40,107 bases of DNA from DASZJY01 sp036260255 (GTDB lineage: Bacteria > Actinomycetota > Acidimicrobiia > Acidimicrobiales > AC-14). This document shows, one piece after another, positions 6,498 to 13,675 of this stretch; position 1 is the stretch's first letter, and each line of letters begins with the position of its first letter. The translations under genes were made by a program, and so were the position numbers. Below the pieces are notes generated by a model, which saw nothing but the letters and a program-made list of their open reading frames with translations, made no database searches and was not told the DNA's origin. The stretch lies in the NCBI GenBank assembly GCA_036260255.1, contig DATAAF010000036.1, forward strand, positions 1 through 40,107, given 5' to 3'.

Positions 6498-8402
6498 ATG
6501 ACCTCGCCCATTCTTGCCGCCTCGGGCGGATGGACCTGGAGATCCTGGCTCTGGCTGGTCGTGCCCCTGGGGATCTACTCGGTCATCTCGCTGGCCCTGT
6601 TCGCCGTCGGGCGGCGGCGGGACCCCGACTCGTTCGCCGATTTCTTCTTCGGGCAGATCTCCGACAGCCTGCAGCGGGCCACCGGCTTCGCCGGCTGGGC
6701 CATGGCCGGCGTGCTCAGCGGCCTGCTGATGCTCGGCATCGCGGTCATGGGCTTCTACTGGGACGTCGCCTGGCACTACGACTTCGGCCGCGACAAGGAG
6801 CTGTTCACCCCGTCCCACGTGATGATCCTCGCCGGCCTCGGCGGCCTCTTCTACACCGCCGTCATCACGGTGGTCTTCGCCTCAGTCGACAAGGTGCCCA
6901 CCCGGCTCCGGCTCGGGTTCCTCCGCATCCCGTTGCCGTCGGTGCTCCTGGCCGCGCTGGGGTTCGGCGGTGTCGCCGCCTTCCCCCTCGACGCCCTCTG
7001 GCACGACGCCTACGGGGTGGACGTGACGCTCTGGAGCCCGACCCATCTCCAGCTCATGGCCGGCGGCGCGCTCGCCACCATCGCCCTGTGGCTGCTGATC
7101 GCCGAGGTGCTCCCGTCGTCGGAGCCGACCATGCTGGGCCGGGGCATCCACGCCCTGGCCGCCGGCGCCACCCTCACCGGGCTCACGATCTTCCAGGGCG
7201 AGTTCGAGTTCGGCGGCCCCCAGTTCCAGGCGGTCTACCTGCCGGTCCTCATCGCCGCCGCCGGCGCCTTCACGCTGGTCCTGGCCCGGCTGGCGATGGG
7301 GCGGTGGGGCGCGGTCAAGGCCGTCGTCGCCTTCCTCGTGCTGCGCGTGCTCCTGGGCCTGATGATCGGGGGCGCCCTGGACCACACGTACCCTCGCTTC
7401 GCGCTGTACCTGCCCATCGCCCTGGCCGTCGAGGGCGCCGCCGCCTGGGTCGGCACCCGGGACCGGCTGAGGTTCGGCCTGGTCGCCGGCGCCCTGGCCG
7501 GCAGCGCCGGCCTGGCCGGGGAGATGGCCTGGGTGCTGCTCTCGGGTTGGGGCGTGCCGGTGAGCTCGCTCGCCCTCAAGACCGCCCTGTTGGGGCTGCC
7601 GGCGGGGGTCGCCGGCGGCGTGCTGGGCGCCGGTCTGGGGCGGGCCTTCGCCGGTGCCGGGACGGGCGCGGAGGTCGAGGTCGGCGGCGAAGGCGCCGGC
7701 GTTGGCGGGGGCGCTCGGCGGGGTGTTCCGGTGGGGGCGCTGGCCCTGGCCGGGGTCGCCCTGGTGGGCGTGCTGGCCTATCCCCTGCCCCGGCGGGTGG
7801 GCGACGTGAGGGGCGTGGTGGCCCTGGAGCGCCAGGGCGACCGGGCGGTCGTCGACGTCACCCTGGTGCCGCCGGACGCGGCCGAGGACTCGGTCGCCTT
7901 CGAGGTCACATCGTGGCAGGGCGGGGGGACCGAGCACGCCGCCCTGAAGGAGATTGGGCCCGGGCACTACCGCACCGAGGAGGCGGTGCCGGTGACGGGG
8001 AGCTGGAAGTCGCTGGTCAGCCTCCTGCGGGGTGACCAGGTGATGGCGGCGCCCGTCTACCTCCCGGCCGACCCCGAGATCGGGGCGCCCGAGGAGCCGG
8101 CCCTGCCCACCCGCGAGGTCACGTTCGTGCGCAACACCCGGCTCCTCCTCCGCGAGCAGCACCCGGGGCCGGCGTGGCCGTCCCTCCTCGCGTACTCGGG
8201 GCTGGCCGTCCTCATCGCGCTGTGGGTGGGGCTGATTGCGTTCACCGCGACCCGGGTCCGGCGCCCGCCGGCCGGGCGTCCCCGCCAGCCATCGCCGGGG
8301 TCGTCGAGCCCGCCGCCGGCCCGCGAGGCCGAGCCCGCCCCCACGCTGGCGTCCGCCGGCACCGGCTGGTACGTGCCGAGCGGGCCCTCCTCGACCACCT
8401 GA
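6498..8402 (+). CDS. Polytopic membrane protein with duplicated WH-G-D-P-H motif
   Basis: A 634-aa protein I cannot assign to a named family. Residues 1-380 form roughly ten hydrophobic segments. Two related motifs stand out: D89-V-A-W-H93-Y-D-F-G-R-D99 ... TPSH107, and D165-A-L-W-H169-D-A-Y-G-V-D175 ... SPTH183, each at a membrane boundary. The shared pattern is D-xx-W-H-xxx-G-x-D-xx-L/F-x-P-x-H. After a Gly/Ala-rich spacer (385-410) comes a helix, then an extracytoplasmic domain (about 440-555) with GHYRTEEAVPVTGSWK, resembling FixH/YtkA-type beta domains, and a last helix near 575-595. Starts with ATG after AAGGGAGG. The paired His/Asp motifs suggest metal or haem binding; that is inference. 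It is probably controlled by the divergent MerR protein. Confidence 0.85.
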   Translation: MTSPILAASGGWTWRSWLWLVVPLGIYSVISLALFAVGRRRDPDSFADFFFGQISDSLQRATGFAGWAMAGVLSGLLMLGIAVMGFYWDVAWHYDFGRDKELFTPSHVMILAGLGGLFYTAVITVVFASVDKVPTRLRLGFLRIPLPSVLLAALGFGGVAAFPLDALWHDAYGVDVTLWSPTHLQLMAGGALATIALWLLIAEVLPSSEPTMLGRGIHALAAGATLTGLTIFQGEFEFGGPQFQAVYLPVLIAAAGAFTLVLARLAMGRWGAVKAVVAFLVLRVLLGLMIGGALDHTYPRFALYLPIALAVEGAAAWVGTRDRLRFGLVAGALAGSAGLAGEMAWVLLSGWGVPVSSLALKTALLGLPAGVAGGVLGAGLGRAFAGAGTGAEVEVGGEGAGVGGGARRGVPVGALALAGVALVGVLAYPLPRRVGDVRGVVALERQGDRAVVDVTLVPPDAAEDSVAFEVTSWQGGGTEHAALKEIGPGHYRTEEAVPVTGSWKSLVSLLRGDQVMAAPVYLPADPEIGAPEEPALPTREVTFVRNTRLLLREQHPGPAWPSLLAYSGLAVLIALWVGLIAFTATRVRRPPAGRPRQPSPGSSSPPPAREAEPAPTLASAGTGWYVPSGPSSTT

Positions 8403-8455
8403 GGGTCCACACCGGCGGGGCCGCGCCGCGCCCGGTTGGCCGGACCGATGGTTGG

Positions 8456-8478
8456 AAGTGGCTCTCCAGCGACCACTT
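8456..8478. repeat. Short inverted repeat, possible degenerate repeat copy
   Basis: AAGGTGG-like arms AAGTGG (8456-8461) and CCACTT (8473-8478) lie in the 135-bp gap between the membrane protein and the small protein at 8538. The arms and flanking GG/TT positions resemble the hairpin in the dispersed repeat at 27465, so it may be a degraded copy. Nothing else is visible in this gap. Confidence 0.25.
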
Positions 8479-8537
8479 GGCCGATCAGTTCGGCGAGATG
8501 GTTCCCGGGGCGTGCCCGCGGGGGGCGTGACGGGAGG

Positions 8538-8759
8538 TCAGCCGGTGAGGGTGGCGAGGGCCCAGATCGCCGCCACCAGGCCGACCACCGCCATGACCAG
8601 GCTGCGTGCCACCGGGGCCCGGGCCAGCTCACCCTGGCGAGCCTCCCGGGGCGGGCGCACGAGGGCCAGGCCGTTGCCCACGGCCAGCGCGCCGCCCAGG
8701 GCGAGCAGCAGCCAGGCCAGCAGGTCCTCGCCCAGGAACGCGGTCTCGGCGCCGAGCAT
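8538..8759 (-). CDS. Small two-helix membrane protein (73 aa)
   Basis: A 73-aa protein with two hydrophobic segments (residues ~12-32 and ~52-70) separated by a basic, polar loop (VRPPREARQGEL), which predicts an N-out/C-out or hairpin topology. I recognise no named family. The ATG at 8759 is chosen because TAGGTT (8773-8768 on the minus strand) ends 8 nt upstream, the same leaderless arrangement as at 31515; an upstream in-frame ATG at 8831 would add residues of poor character. It converges on the membrane protein at 6498 and follows the GNAT gene on the same strand. Real on promoter and hydropathy grounds; function unknown. Confidence 0.6.
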   Translation of the reverse strand: MLGAETAFLGEDLLAWLLLALGGALAVGNGLALVRPPREARQGELARAPVARSLVMAVVGLVAAIWALATLTG

Positions 8760-8767
8760 CAGGGGTG

Positions 8768-8773
8768 AACCTA
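8768..8773 (-). promoter_or_regulatory. -10 element TAGGTT for small membrane protein
   Basis: TAGGTT on the minus strand ends 8 nt before the ATG at 8759, consistent with a leaderless or nearly leaderless transcript. It is identical to the -10 of the kelch/RTX gene at 31522-31527. Confidence 0.5.
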
Positions 8774-8862
8774 ATGGCCAGTTCTCAAGTTTTCCGGGCC
8801 CCCCTCCGACACTGATGAAGCGGACGGGCACGGGTCAGCCGAGCAACCCTCCTGGAACGGCA

Positions 8863-8884
8863 CCTTCGCACTGCAGGGCGAAGG
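8863..8884 (-). terminator. Hairpin just downstream of GNAT gene
   Basis: CCTTCGC (8863-8869) and GCGAAGG (8878-8884) form 7-bp perfect arms with an 8-nt loop, 6 nt beyond the GNAT stop on the minus strand. The right arm is also part of an overlapping palindrome GAAGGG-A-CCCTTC, which could form an alternative stem. No T-run follows. Confidence 0.45.
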
Positions 8885-8890
8885 GACCCT

Positions 8891-9523
8891 TCACCTCGGC
8901 CCCCGTGGCCCGTCTGGGTGCGCCAGCCACCGCCGGCCGGCGCGCTCGAGGTCGCCGGGCACGAGCGAGTAGAGCACCCCGTCGACGGGCTCCCCTGCGA
9001 TCCAGAAGCGGGCACGCAGCACTCCCTCGCGCACGGCTCCCAGCTTCTCCGCCACCCGCTGGCTGGCCCGGTTACCCGTCGCCGCCACGATCTCGAGCCG
9101 GGCGAGGCCCAGCACACCTAGGCCGAACTCGGCGGCGAGGCCGGCCGCCTGGGTGGCGACGCCTCTGCCGGTCGCCGTGCTCCGGACCCAGTAGCCCAGG
9201 TTGGCCCGGCGGCTGGAGGCGTCGACCTGGTTCAACCCGCACCCGCCCAGCACGGCGCCGTCCCAGGCGTCGGTGATCACGAACGCGCACTCCTCACCGC
9301 GCGCCCGCGCCCCTCGCGACCCCTGGACCCACGCCAGCGCGTCGTCCCGGTCGTAGGCCGGGTGGCACCAGGCGAGCCACGCACCCACCTCGGCGACCGA
9401 CTCGCGGACGGCCTCGCAGACGGCCTGGGCGTCGTCCTCCCGAGGTGGGCGCAGGACCACCGTCGGCCCCCGGAGCGCGAGCCGCTCATCGATCTCCCAC
9501 TCGCGGTCCGGCCGACTCACCAT
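8891..9523 (-). CDS. GNAT family N-acetyltransferase (RimJ/RimL-like)
   Basis: A 210-aa acetyltransferase of the RimJ/RimL type. Seen in order are the LRPPREDDAQAV start of the fold (~residue 24), WLAWCHP (~49), FVITD..DGAVLGGCGLN (~82-98), the acetyl-CoA loop region GYWVRSTATGRGVATQAAGLAAEF (~110-133; the RGVAT signature), LEIVAATGNRASQRVAEKLGA (~143-163) and a VLYSLVPGDL end. Such enzymes acetylate N-termini, antibiotics or small amines; the substrate cannot be read from the sequence. The ATG at 9523 follows an AGGA on the minus strand. It lies 100 bp downstream of the haloperoxidase-like gene, with a very strong hairpin in between, so separate transcription is likely. Confidence 0.9.
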   Translation of the reverse strand: MVSRPDREWEIDERLALRGPTVVLRPPREDDAQAVCEAVRESVAEVGAWLAWCHPAYDRDDALAWVQGSRGARARGEECAFVITDAWDGAVLGGCGLNQVDASSRRANLGYWVRSTATGRGVATQAAGLAAEFGLGVLGLARLEIVAATGNRASQRVAEKLGAVREGVLRARFWIAGEPVDGVLYSLVPGDLERAGRRWLAHPDGPRGPR

Positions 9524-9554
9524 GTGTCCTGGTGACCTGCGGTCGGCTGGCGCC

Positions 9555-9610
9555 GAGGGGCCGCCGGCCCGGGCGGGCGGGAGGCGAGGAGCACGGGCCG
9601 GCGGCCCCTC
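9555..9610. terminator. 17-bp perfect inverted repeat with G-rich loop
   Basis: GAGGGGCCGCCGGCCCG (9555-9571) is exactly complementary to 9594-9610. The 22-nt loop (9572-9593) is G-rich on the plus strand (GGCGGGCGGGAGG-type tracts). It sits between the stop of the haloperoxidase-like gene and the start of the GNAT gene. It is the strongest hairpin in the window and probably ends transcription from the first gene, although no T-run follows. Confidence 0.6.
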
Positions 9611-9623
9611 TCGCCGTGCTCGG

Positions 9624-10321
9624 TCACGCTCCGTCAGCCCGGGCCCGTTCGACGAACAGCTCGCCGATCCGCCGGCCCATGTCCAGCCCCGTGTCGCTGT
9701 CGGCGCGCCGGTGGATGCCACCCCACAGACGCGACATGGCCGCCTCCTGGGCCTTGGCCTCGAACTCGGCCGCGCTCTCCGGGAAAGGAACCCCAGCACC
9801 TTGGCCGCCGCTCCCGAGTAGGTCGCGTGACCGGACCCGTACGACGGGAAGACGGGCGCGGCGATGAACGGTCTCCAGTCCGGGTCGACCGAGCCGCGGA
9901 CGCCGTTCTCGGGCCGGGGATCCCAGTAGGTGTACTTGGCGTCCCAGGCGGCGACGCCGGCGTCGGCCATCGCGGTGTTTCACCAGCGCCATCGTCCGCT
10001 CGGCCCAGGGGGCGGCTTCGTGGTAATGGGTGCCCGTCTCGCAGGTCCATCGCACCCGCCACTGGATGGCGTTGGCGACGATGGCGGACTCGGTGTCTCG
10101 GTCGGGGCCGAGCGCCTGAAGGTGGTGGCCGTCTCCCAGCGCGGCGACGACCGAGCCGCGGGCGAGGTCGGAGCCGGGCGGTGGTGGCGGTGGTGGCGCC
10201 GGGAGAGCCGCCCGACGTAGCAGTGCGTTGCTCGCCGCCCCCCGCAGCCGGTGGCGACGAGCGCCAGGATCAGGGCGAACGCGGTGAAGGCGAGGCGCGC
10301 CGCCCGGCGCGGGGGCAACAT
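9624..10321 (-). pseudogene. Vanadium haloperoxidase/PAP2-like lipoprotein, three frameshifts
   Basis: Reading across three frames gives one coherent protein of about 232 aa. It begins with a lipoprotein-like signal (MLPPRRAARLAF...LVATGC), then a Pro-rich linker and an AIQWRVRWTCETGTHYHEAA segment. The conserved core MADAGVAAWDAKYTYWDPRP, PVFPSYGSGHATYSGAAAKV and MSRLWGGIHRRADSDTGLDMG follows; the last two hold the SGH and G-x-H-x-R vanadate/phosphate site of the haloperoxidase/PAP2 superfamily. The frame breaks fall in homopolymers: a C6 run at 10238-10243 (one base short), TTT at 9978-9980 (one extra) and AAA at 9784-9786 (one short), plus-strand view. Correcting them makes the length divisible by three. 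The start is backed by TATGCT 6 nt upstream. Either real decay or sequencing error; it is also shorter than the family's usual ~400 aa. Confidence 0.75.
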
Positions 10322-10327
10322 GCTGTC

Positions 10328-10333
10328 AGCATA
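10328..10333 (-). promoter_or_regulatory. -10 element TATGCT, leaderless start at 10321
   Basis: TATGCT on the minus strand ends 6 nt before the ATG of the haloperoxidase-like lipoprotein gene. The fit to TANNNT-6-ATG supports the lipoprotein signal frame as the true start even though the gene is frameshifted further in. Confidence 0.55.
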
Positions 10334-10390
10334 AGAACCGACGCCGTTCCCCCGTCAGCGAGGCCGGACGGCGCGCGTTGTCCGGTGGTG

Positions 10391-10606
10391 CTACATGCCA
10401 CCGCCGGTCTCGCTGGGCCCCTTCCCCTCGGGCGTCGACATCGAGCCGGCCTGGGACTCACGGGGGTTGTCGGGGCCAGTGCTCACGTCGGAATCCACCA
10501 GTTGGCCCGTGTCGCCGCCGAAGCCCTCCCCGCCGGCCGCGTCCTCGTCCGCCTGGTCGGGGGCGTCGGAGATCGGCTCGTGGGTGTTGGGATCGACTTT
10601 CGGCAT
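10391..10606 (-). CDS. Small acidic disordered protein (71 aa)
   Basis: A 71-aa protein rich in Asp, Glu, Gly, Pro and Ser, with no hydrophobic core, cysteine or recognisable motif; it starts MPKVDPNTHEPIS and ends in GGGM. I do not recognise it. The ATG at 10606 follows AAGGAG with a 7-nt spacer on the minus strand, a strong SD; a GTG two codons earlier would overlap that SD and is rejected. It lies upstream of the haloperoxidase-like gene on the same strand, but that gene has its own -10 element. The SD makes expression plausible; the role is unknown. Confidence 0.55.
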   Translation of the reverse strand: MPKVDPNTHEPISDAPDQADEDAAGGEGFGGDTGQLVDSDVSTGPDNPRESQAGSMSTPEGKGPSETGGGM

Positions 10607-10735
10607 GGTCACTCCTTGGGTCTGGATGAGACATCACGCGCCTACCCACAACGTCCCGTTCGGCAAACGGCGCCGGGCGCTCGGCTGCCGCGACGGGTGC
10701 TCGCCGCTTCACCGGCGGCGTGCCACCATGCGCCC

Positions 10736-11347
10736 GTGGAGCCGTCTCCCGGACCGGCCGACGCCCTTTCCCGACTCCGCGCCGAGGTCGTGAGCGTGCT
10801 CCGAGAGCGGGGATGGGTCCGGCGGGCCGAGCCGTTCCAGCTGTCGTCGGGCGACTGGAGCCACGACTACGTCGACGGCAAGCGGGCGCTGGCGGGCGGG
10901 GCCGAGCTCCGGTTGGCGGCCGAGGCGGTCGTGGCCCGGGCGGCGTCCGCCGGGGTCGCGTTCGACGCGGTGGGAGGACTCACCATGGGCGCCGACCCGC
11001 TGGCCCACGCCGTCGCGGTGGTCTCGGGGGCGCGTTGGTTCTCGGTGCGCAAGGAGTCGAAGCAGCACGGCCGGGGACGGCTCGTCGAGGGCGCCGAGCT
11101 GGGCCCGGGGACGTCGGTGCTGCTGGTCGAGGACGTCGTCACCACCGGCCGGTCGCTCCTCCAGGCGCTCGACGCGGTGGAGGCCACCGGGGCGTCCGTC
11201 GTCCTCGCCGTCACCCTGCTCGACCGCGGGGAGACGGCCGGCCCGGCGGTCCGCGCCAGGGGCGTCGCCTACGCCCCGCTGACCACCTACCGGGACCTCG
11301 GCATCGACCCTGTCGGAACGGGCTCGGCGACGGCGCCCGCGGGCTGA
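10736..11347 (+). CDS. pyrE: Orotate phosphoribosyltransferase (PyrE-like)
   Basis: A 203-aa type I phosphoribosyltransferase. The PRPP-binding motif VLLVEDVVTTGRS is at residues ~128-140, and SSGDWSHDYVDGKRAL (~37-52) matches the orotate PRTase N-terminal lysine region. GGLTMGADPLA (~80-90) and FSVRKESKQHG (~102-112) are the remaining active-site loops. It would convert orotate and PRPP to OMP in pyrimidine synthesis. The GTG at 10736 is chosen because CACCAT ends 6 nt upstream, the same arrangement as at 19364; no SD is present. No other pyr genes are adjacent, so a related base-specific PRTase is a weaker alternative. The ArsR gene starts 29 bp after the stop from its own -10. Confidence 0.88.
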   Translation: MEPSPGPADALSRLRAEVVSVLRERGWVRRAEPFQLSSGDWSHDYVDGKRALAGGAELRLAAEAVVARAASAGVAFDAVGGLTMGADPLAHAVAVVSGARWFSVRKESKQHGRGRLVEGAELGPGTSVLLVEDVVTTGRSLLQALDAVEATGASVVLAVTLLDRGETAGPAVRARGVAYAPLTTYRDLGIDPVGTGSATAPAG

Positions 11348-11364
11348 TCCGGACGGGGCCTCGC

Positions 11365-11370
11365 TACAGT
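11365..11370 (+). promoter_or_regulatory. -10 element TACAGT, leaderless ArsR start
   Basis: TACAGT ends 6 nt before the GTG at 11377, so transcription would begin at or next to the start codon. It lies between the pyrE stop and the ArsR gene. Confidence 0.6.
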
Positions 11371-11376
11371 TGAGCC

Positions 11377-11715
11377 GTGGTCACCGCCCTGACGCGCTCC
11401 GAGGCGGAGCGCCTCTCCGACGAGCTCGGCGTGCTGGCCGAGCCCCACCGCCTGCTCGTCCTGCGCCACCTGCGGCGGGGGGCGCGCAGCGCCGGTTTCC
11501 TCGCCCAGGCCGTCGGCATGCCCCCGTCGCTGGCCAGCCACCACCTCTCGGTGCTGGCCGACGCCGGCCTGGTGACGCGGCGCCGGAAGGGGCACTTCGT
11601 CTGCTACGCCGCCAACCGCCAAGCGGTCAAGGAGCTCTACCAGCGCCTGGGGCGCCTGGCCGGCGCCACCGGCGCGGCGGTCGACGCCATGCCGCCCATC
11701 GACGACCCCTGTTAG
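11377..11715 (+). CDS. ArsR/SmtB family transcriptional regulator
   Basis: A 112-aa winged-helix repressor. The fold is visible as LGVLAEPHRLLVLRHLRRGARS (residues ~17-38), the recognition-helix region MPPSLASHHLSVLADAGLV (~48-66) and the wing RRRKGHFVCYAAN (~67-79). There is no ELCVCDL metal-site motif. One cysteine lies in the wing and the only other is the last residue, so it is probably not a classical metal sensor. The GTG start is supported by TACAGT 6 nt upstream. It immediately precedes the acyl-AMP ligase/ACP pair, its likely target; that is inference from position. Confidence 0.88.
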   Translation: MVTALTRSEAERLSDELGVLAEPHRLLVLRHLRRGARSAGFLAQAVGMPPSLASHHLSVLADAGLVTRRRKGHFVCYAANRQAVKELYQRLGRLAGATGAAVDAMPPIDDPC

Positions 11716-11718
11716 ACA

Positions 11719-11733
11719 GCGCCGCCCCGGCGC
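11719..11733 (+). terminator. Short hairpin after ArsR gene
   Basis: GCGCC (11719-11723) and GGCGC (11729-11733) flank a 5-nt loop, followed by GCTTTCC. The stem is short; it may attenuate readthrough into the ligase gene, or be chance in GC-rich DNA. Confidence 0.25.
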
Positions 11734-11748
11734 GCTTTCCTCTCCCCC

Positions 11749-13380
11749 ATGTCCCACGGCGGTCTCCACAACGACGAGTCGGCCCCTGACGGGCTCGTTC
11801 TCGAGCCCTGGCTCGGGACCCTGGTGCGCTGCTACCCCGACCGGGTCCGCACGATCGTCGCCGCCCTCGATCGGGCGGTGGCGTCCTTCCCCCACCGCAC
11901 CGCCTTGGAGACGGCCGAGGGCGACGTCACCTACGCCGAGCTGGCGGAGCTGGTCGAGGGGGCCACCGAGCGGCTGGCCGAGGAGGGGCTGGGCCCCGGC
12001 GACCGCTTGGCGGTCTGTCTGCGCAACGGCCTCGACATCGTGGTCGCCCTGTGGGCCTGCGCCCGCGCCGGCCTGGTCTTCGTCGGCCTCTCCACGCGCC
12101 TGCAACCGCCGCAGTGGGTTTACATGCTGAGGCACTCGGGCGCCAAGCTCGCCCTCGGGCACCCCGAGTTCGCCGAGGGGCTGCGGGCGGCGGGCGCCGA
12201 GGCGGGCCTGCCCGCCGACCGGGTGCGGGAGGTGGGCGACCACCTCGTCGGACGGCGACGCCAGTGGCGCGGCGCCGCCGTGCCCTTCCCCGACGAGGAC
12301 AGCACCTACGCCGTCATCTACACGTCGGGCACGACCGGCCGGCCCAAGGCGAGCCGGGTGACCCACCGGGGGGCGATGCACTCGGCCACCGCCTACGTGC
12401 GCACGCTGGCCCTCACCGGCGAGGACCGAACGGCGATCGTCTTCCCGCTCTTCTACATCACCGGCCACGTCGCCCAGGTGACCCCGATGATGCTGGTGGG
12501 CGGCACGTGCGTGACCGTCGCCGAGGTTGTGCCCCATGAGCTCGTCCGCCTCATGGCCGAGCGCCGCATCACCTACCTGATGGTGGTGCCCACGCTGTGG
12601 ACGCTGCTCTTGCGGGTTCCCGAGTTCCGCTGGCCCGACCTGGCCCACGTGCAGATCGGTGCCTTCGGAGGCTCCCCGGTGCCGCTCTCCACCGTCTCGG
12701 CGCTGCGCCAGCGCATGCCCCAGCTCCGGCTGTTCGACGCCTACGGCCTCACCGAGACGCACTCGCCGGCCACCGTCCTCCTCGACCACGAGTTCCGCCG
12801 CAAACCCGGCTCGGTGGGCCGTCCCCTCCCCTGCGCCGACGCCCGGGTGGTCGACGACGACGGCAAGGACGTCGCCCCGGGGGAGCCGGGCGAGCTGTGG
12901 CTGCGGGGTCCGATGGTGACGTCGGGCTACTTCGACGACCCGAAGGCCACCGCCGCCGCCATCACCGACGGGTGGCTGCACACCGGCGACTACGCCCGCA
13001 TCGACGACGAGGGCTACGTGTTCATCCTCGACCGCATGAAGGACATGATCACGAGGGGCGGGTTCAAGGTGTACTCGGTCGAGCTGGAATACCTCCTGGT
13101 CAGCCACCCGGACATCGCCGAGGCGGCCGTGTTCGGCGTGCCCGACCGGCTCGCCTTCGAGGCGGTCGCCGCCTACGTGGTGCCGGCCGCCGGGCGCACG
13201 CTGGACCCGGGCGACGTGCAGCGCTGGGTGGGCGCCCGCATGGCCGACTATGCAATTCCCCGGCACGTCCGCGTCGTCGATAGCATTCCCCGCAACCGGA
13301 CGGGCAAGATCGAGAAGCGCCTCCTCCGAGAGACCCTCCTCGCCGAGCTGTCCCCCACCAGGAGAGGCGCCGAGACGTGA
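11749..13380 (+). CDS. Acyl-CoA synthetase / acyl-AMP ligase (ANL family)
   Basis: A 543-aa adenylate-forming enzyme. Motifs in order: YTSGTTGRPK (A3, residues ~191-200), FYITGH (~238), AYGLTET (A5, ~331-337), DGWLHTGDYARID (A7, ~407-419), DRMKDMITRGGFKVYSVELE (A8, ~426-445) and RNRTGKIEKRLLR with the catalytic Lys (A10, ~516-528). It activates a carboxylic acid as acyl-AMP and transfers it to CoA or a carrier protein. The stop overlaps the ACP start (GTGA), so the natural acceptor may be that ACP rather than CoA; this is inferred. The ATG at 11749 lacks an SD and a convincing -10. The substrate is not readable. It follows an ArsR gene. Confidence 0.93.
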   Translation: MSHGGLHNDESAPDGLVLEPWLGTLVRCYPDRVRTIVAALDRAVASFPHRTALETAEGDVTYAELAELVEGATERLAEEGLGPGDRLAVCLRNGLDIVVALWACARAGLVFVGLSTRLQPPQWVYMLRHSGAKLALGHPEFAEGLRAAGAEAGLPADRVREVGDHLVGRRRQWRGAAVPFPDEDSTYAVIYTSGTTGRPKASRVTHRGAMHSATAYVRTLALTGEDRTAIVFPLFYITGHVAQVTPMMLVGGTCVTVAEVVPHELVRLMAERRITYLMVVPTLWTLLLRVPEFRWPDLAHVQIGAFGGSPVPLSTVSALRQRMPQLRLFDAYGLTETHSPATVLLDHEFRRKPGSVGRPLPCADARVVDDDGKDVAPGEPGELWLRGPMVTSGYFDDPKATAAAITDGWLHTGDYARIDDEGYVFILDRMKDMITRGGFKVYSVELEYLLVSHPDIAEAAVFGVPDRLAFEAVAAYVVPAAGRTLDPGDVQRWVGARMADYAIPRHVRVVDSIPRNRTGKIEKRLLRETLLAELSPTRRGAET

Positions 13381-13628
13381 CCCCGCAGGACGTGGACCAC
13401 CGGGTCCGCACCATCCTGGCCAGCCATCTCGACGTCGACGCCCGCCGCATCTCGGCCGAGACCCGGCTGGGCGAGGACCTCTGCGTCGACTCCCTCACCG
13501 CCGTCGAGCTGCTGATGGTGCTGGAGGACGAGTTCGACATCGCCCTGCCCGACCACGAGACCTCCTCGCTGATCACCTACGGCGACCTCTTGTCCGTCGT
13601 GGCCGACCGGGCGGGCGCCACCGCCTGA
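13377..13628 (+). CDS. Acyl carrier protein
   Basis: An 83-aa carrier protein with the phosphopantetheine site in LCVDSLTAVELLM (Ser39 in DSL). It has the usual four-helix pattern and acidic character: ILASHLDVDARRISAETRLGEDL before the site and LEDEFDIALPDHE after it. The GTG start overlaps the ligase stop by four bases (GTGA), which implies translational coupling. The pair looks like a ligase-carrier unit used to load a fatty, aryl or amino acid. It is distinct from fatty-acid-synthase AcpP by context, since no fab genes are near. A hairpin begins 2 nt after the stop. Confidence 0.92.
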   Translation: MTPQDVDHRVRTILASHLDVDARRISAETRLGEDLCVDSLTAVELLMVLEDEFDIALPDHETSSLITYGDLLSVVADRAGATA

Positions 13629-13630
13629 CA

Positions 13631-13649
13631 CCGCCGCTCCCGTCGGCGG
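13631..13649 (+). terminator. Hairpin after ACP gene
   Basis: CCGCCG (13631-13636) and CGGCGG (13644-13649) flank a 7-nt loop directly after the ACP stop codon. There is no T-run. It may mark the end of the ArsR-ligase-ACP transcript. Confidence 0.35.
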
Positions 13650-13675
13650 CGCACAACCTCCTCACTGCGGCGATC

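Noticed and set aside
11287..13266. Long minus-strand frame opposite the acyl-AMP ligase
   Set aside because: Antisense to a gene with every ANL motif intact; composition typical of a shadow frame.
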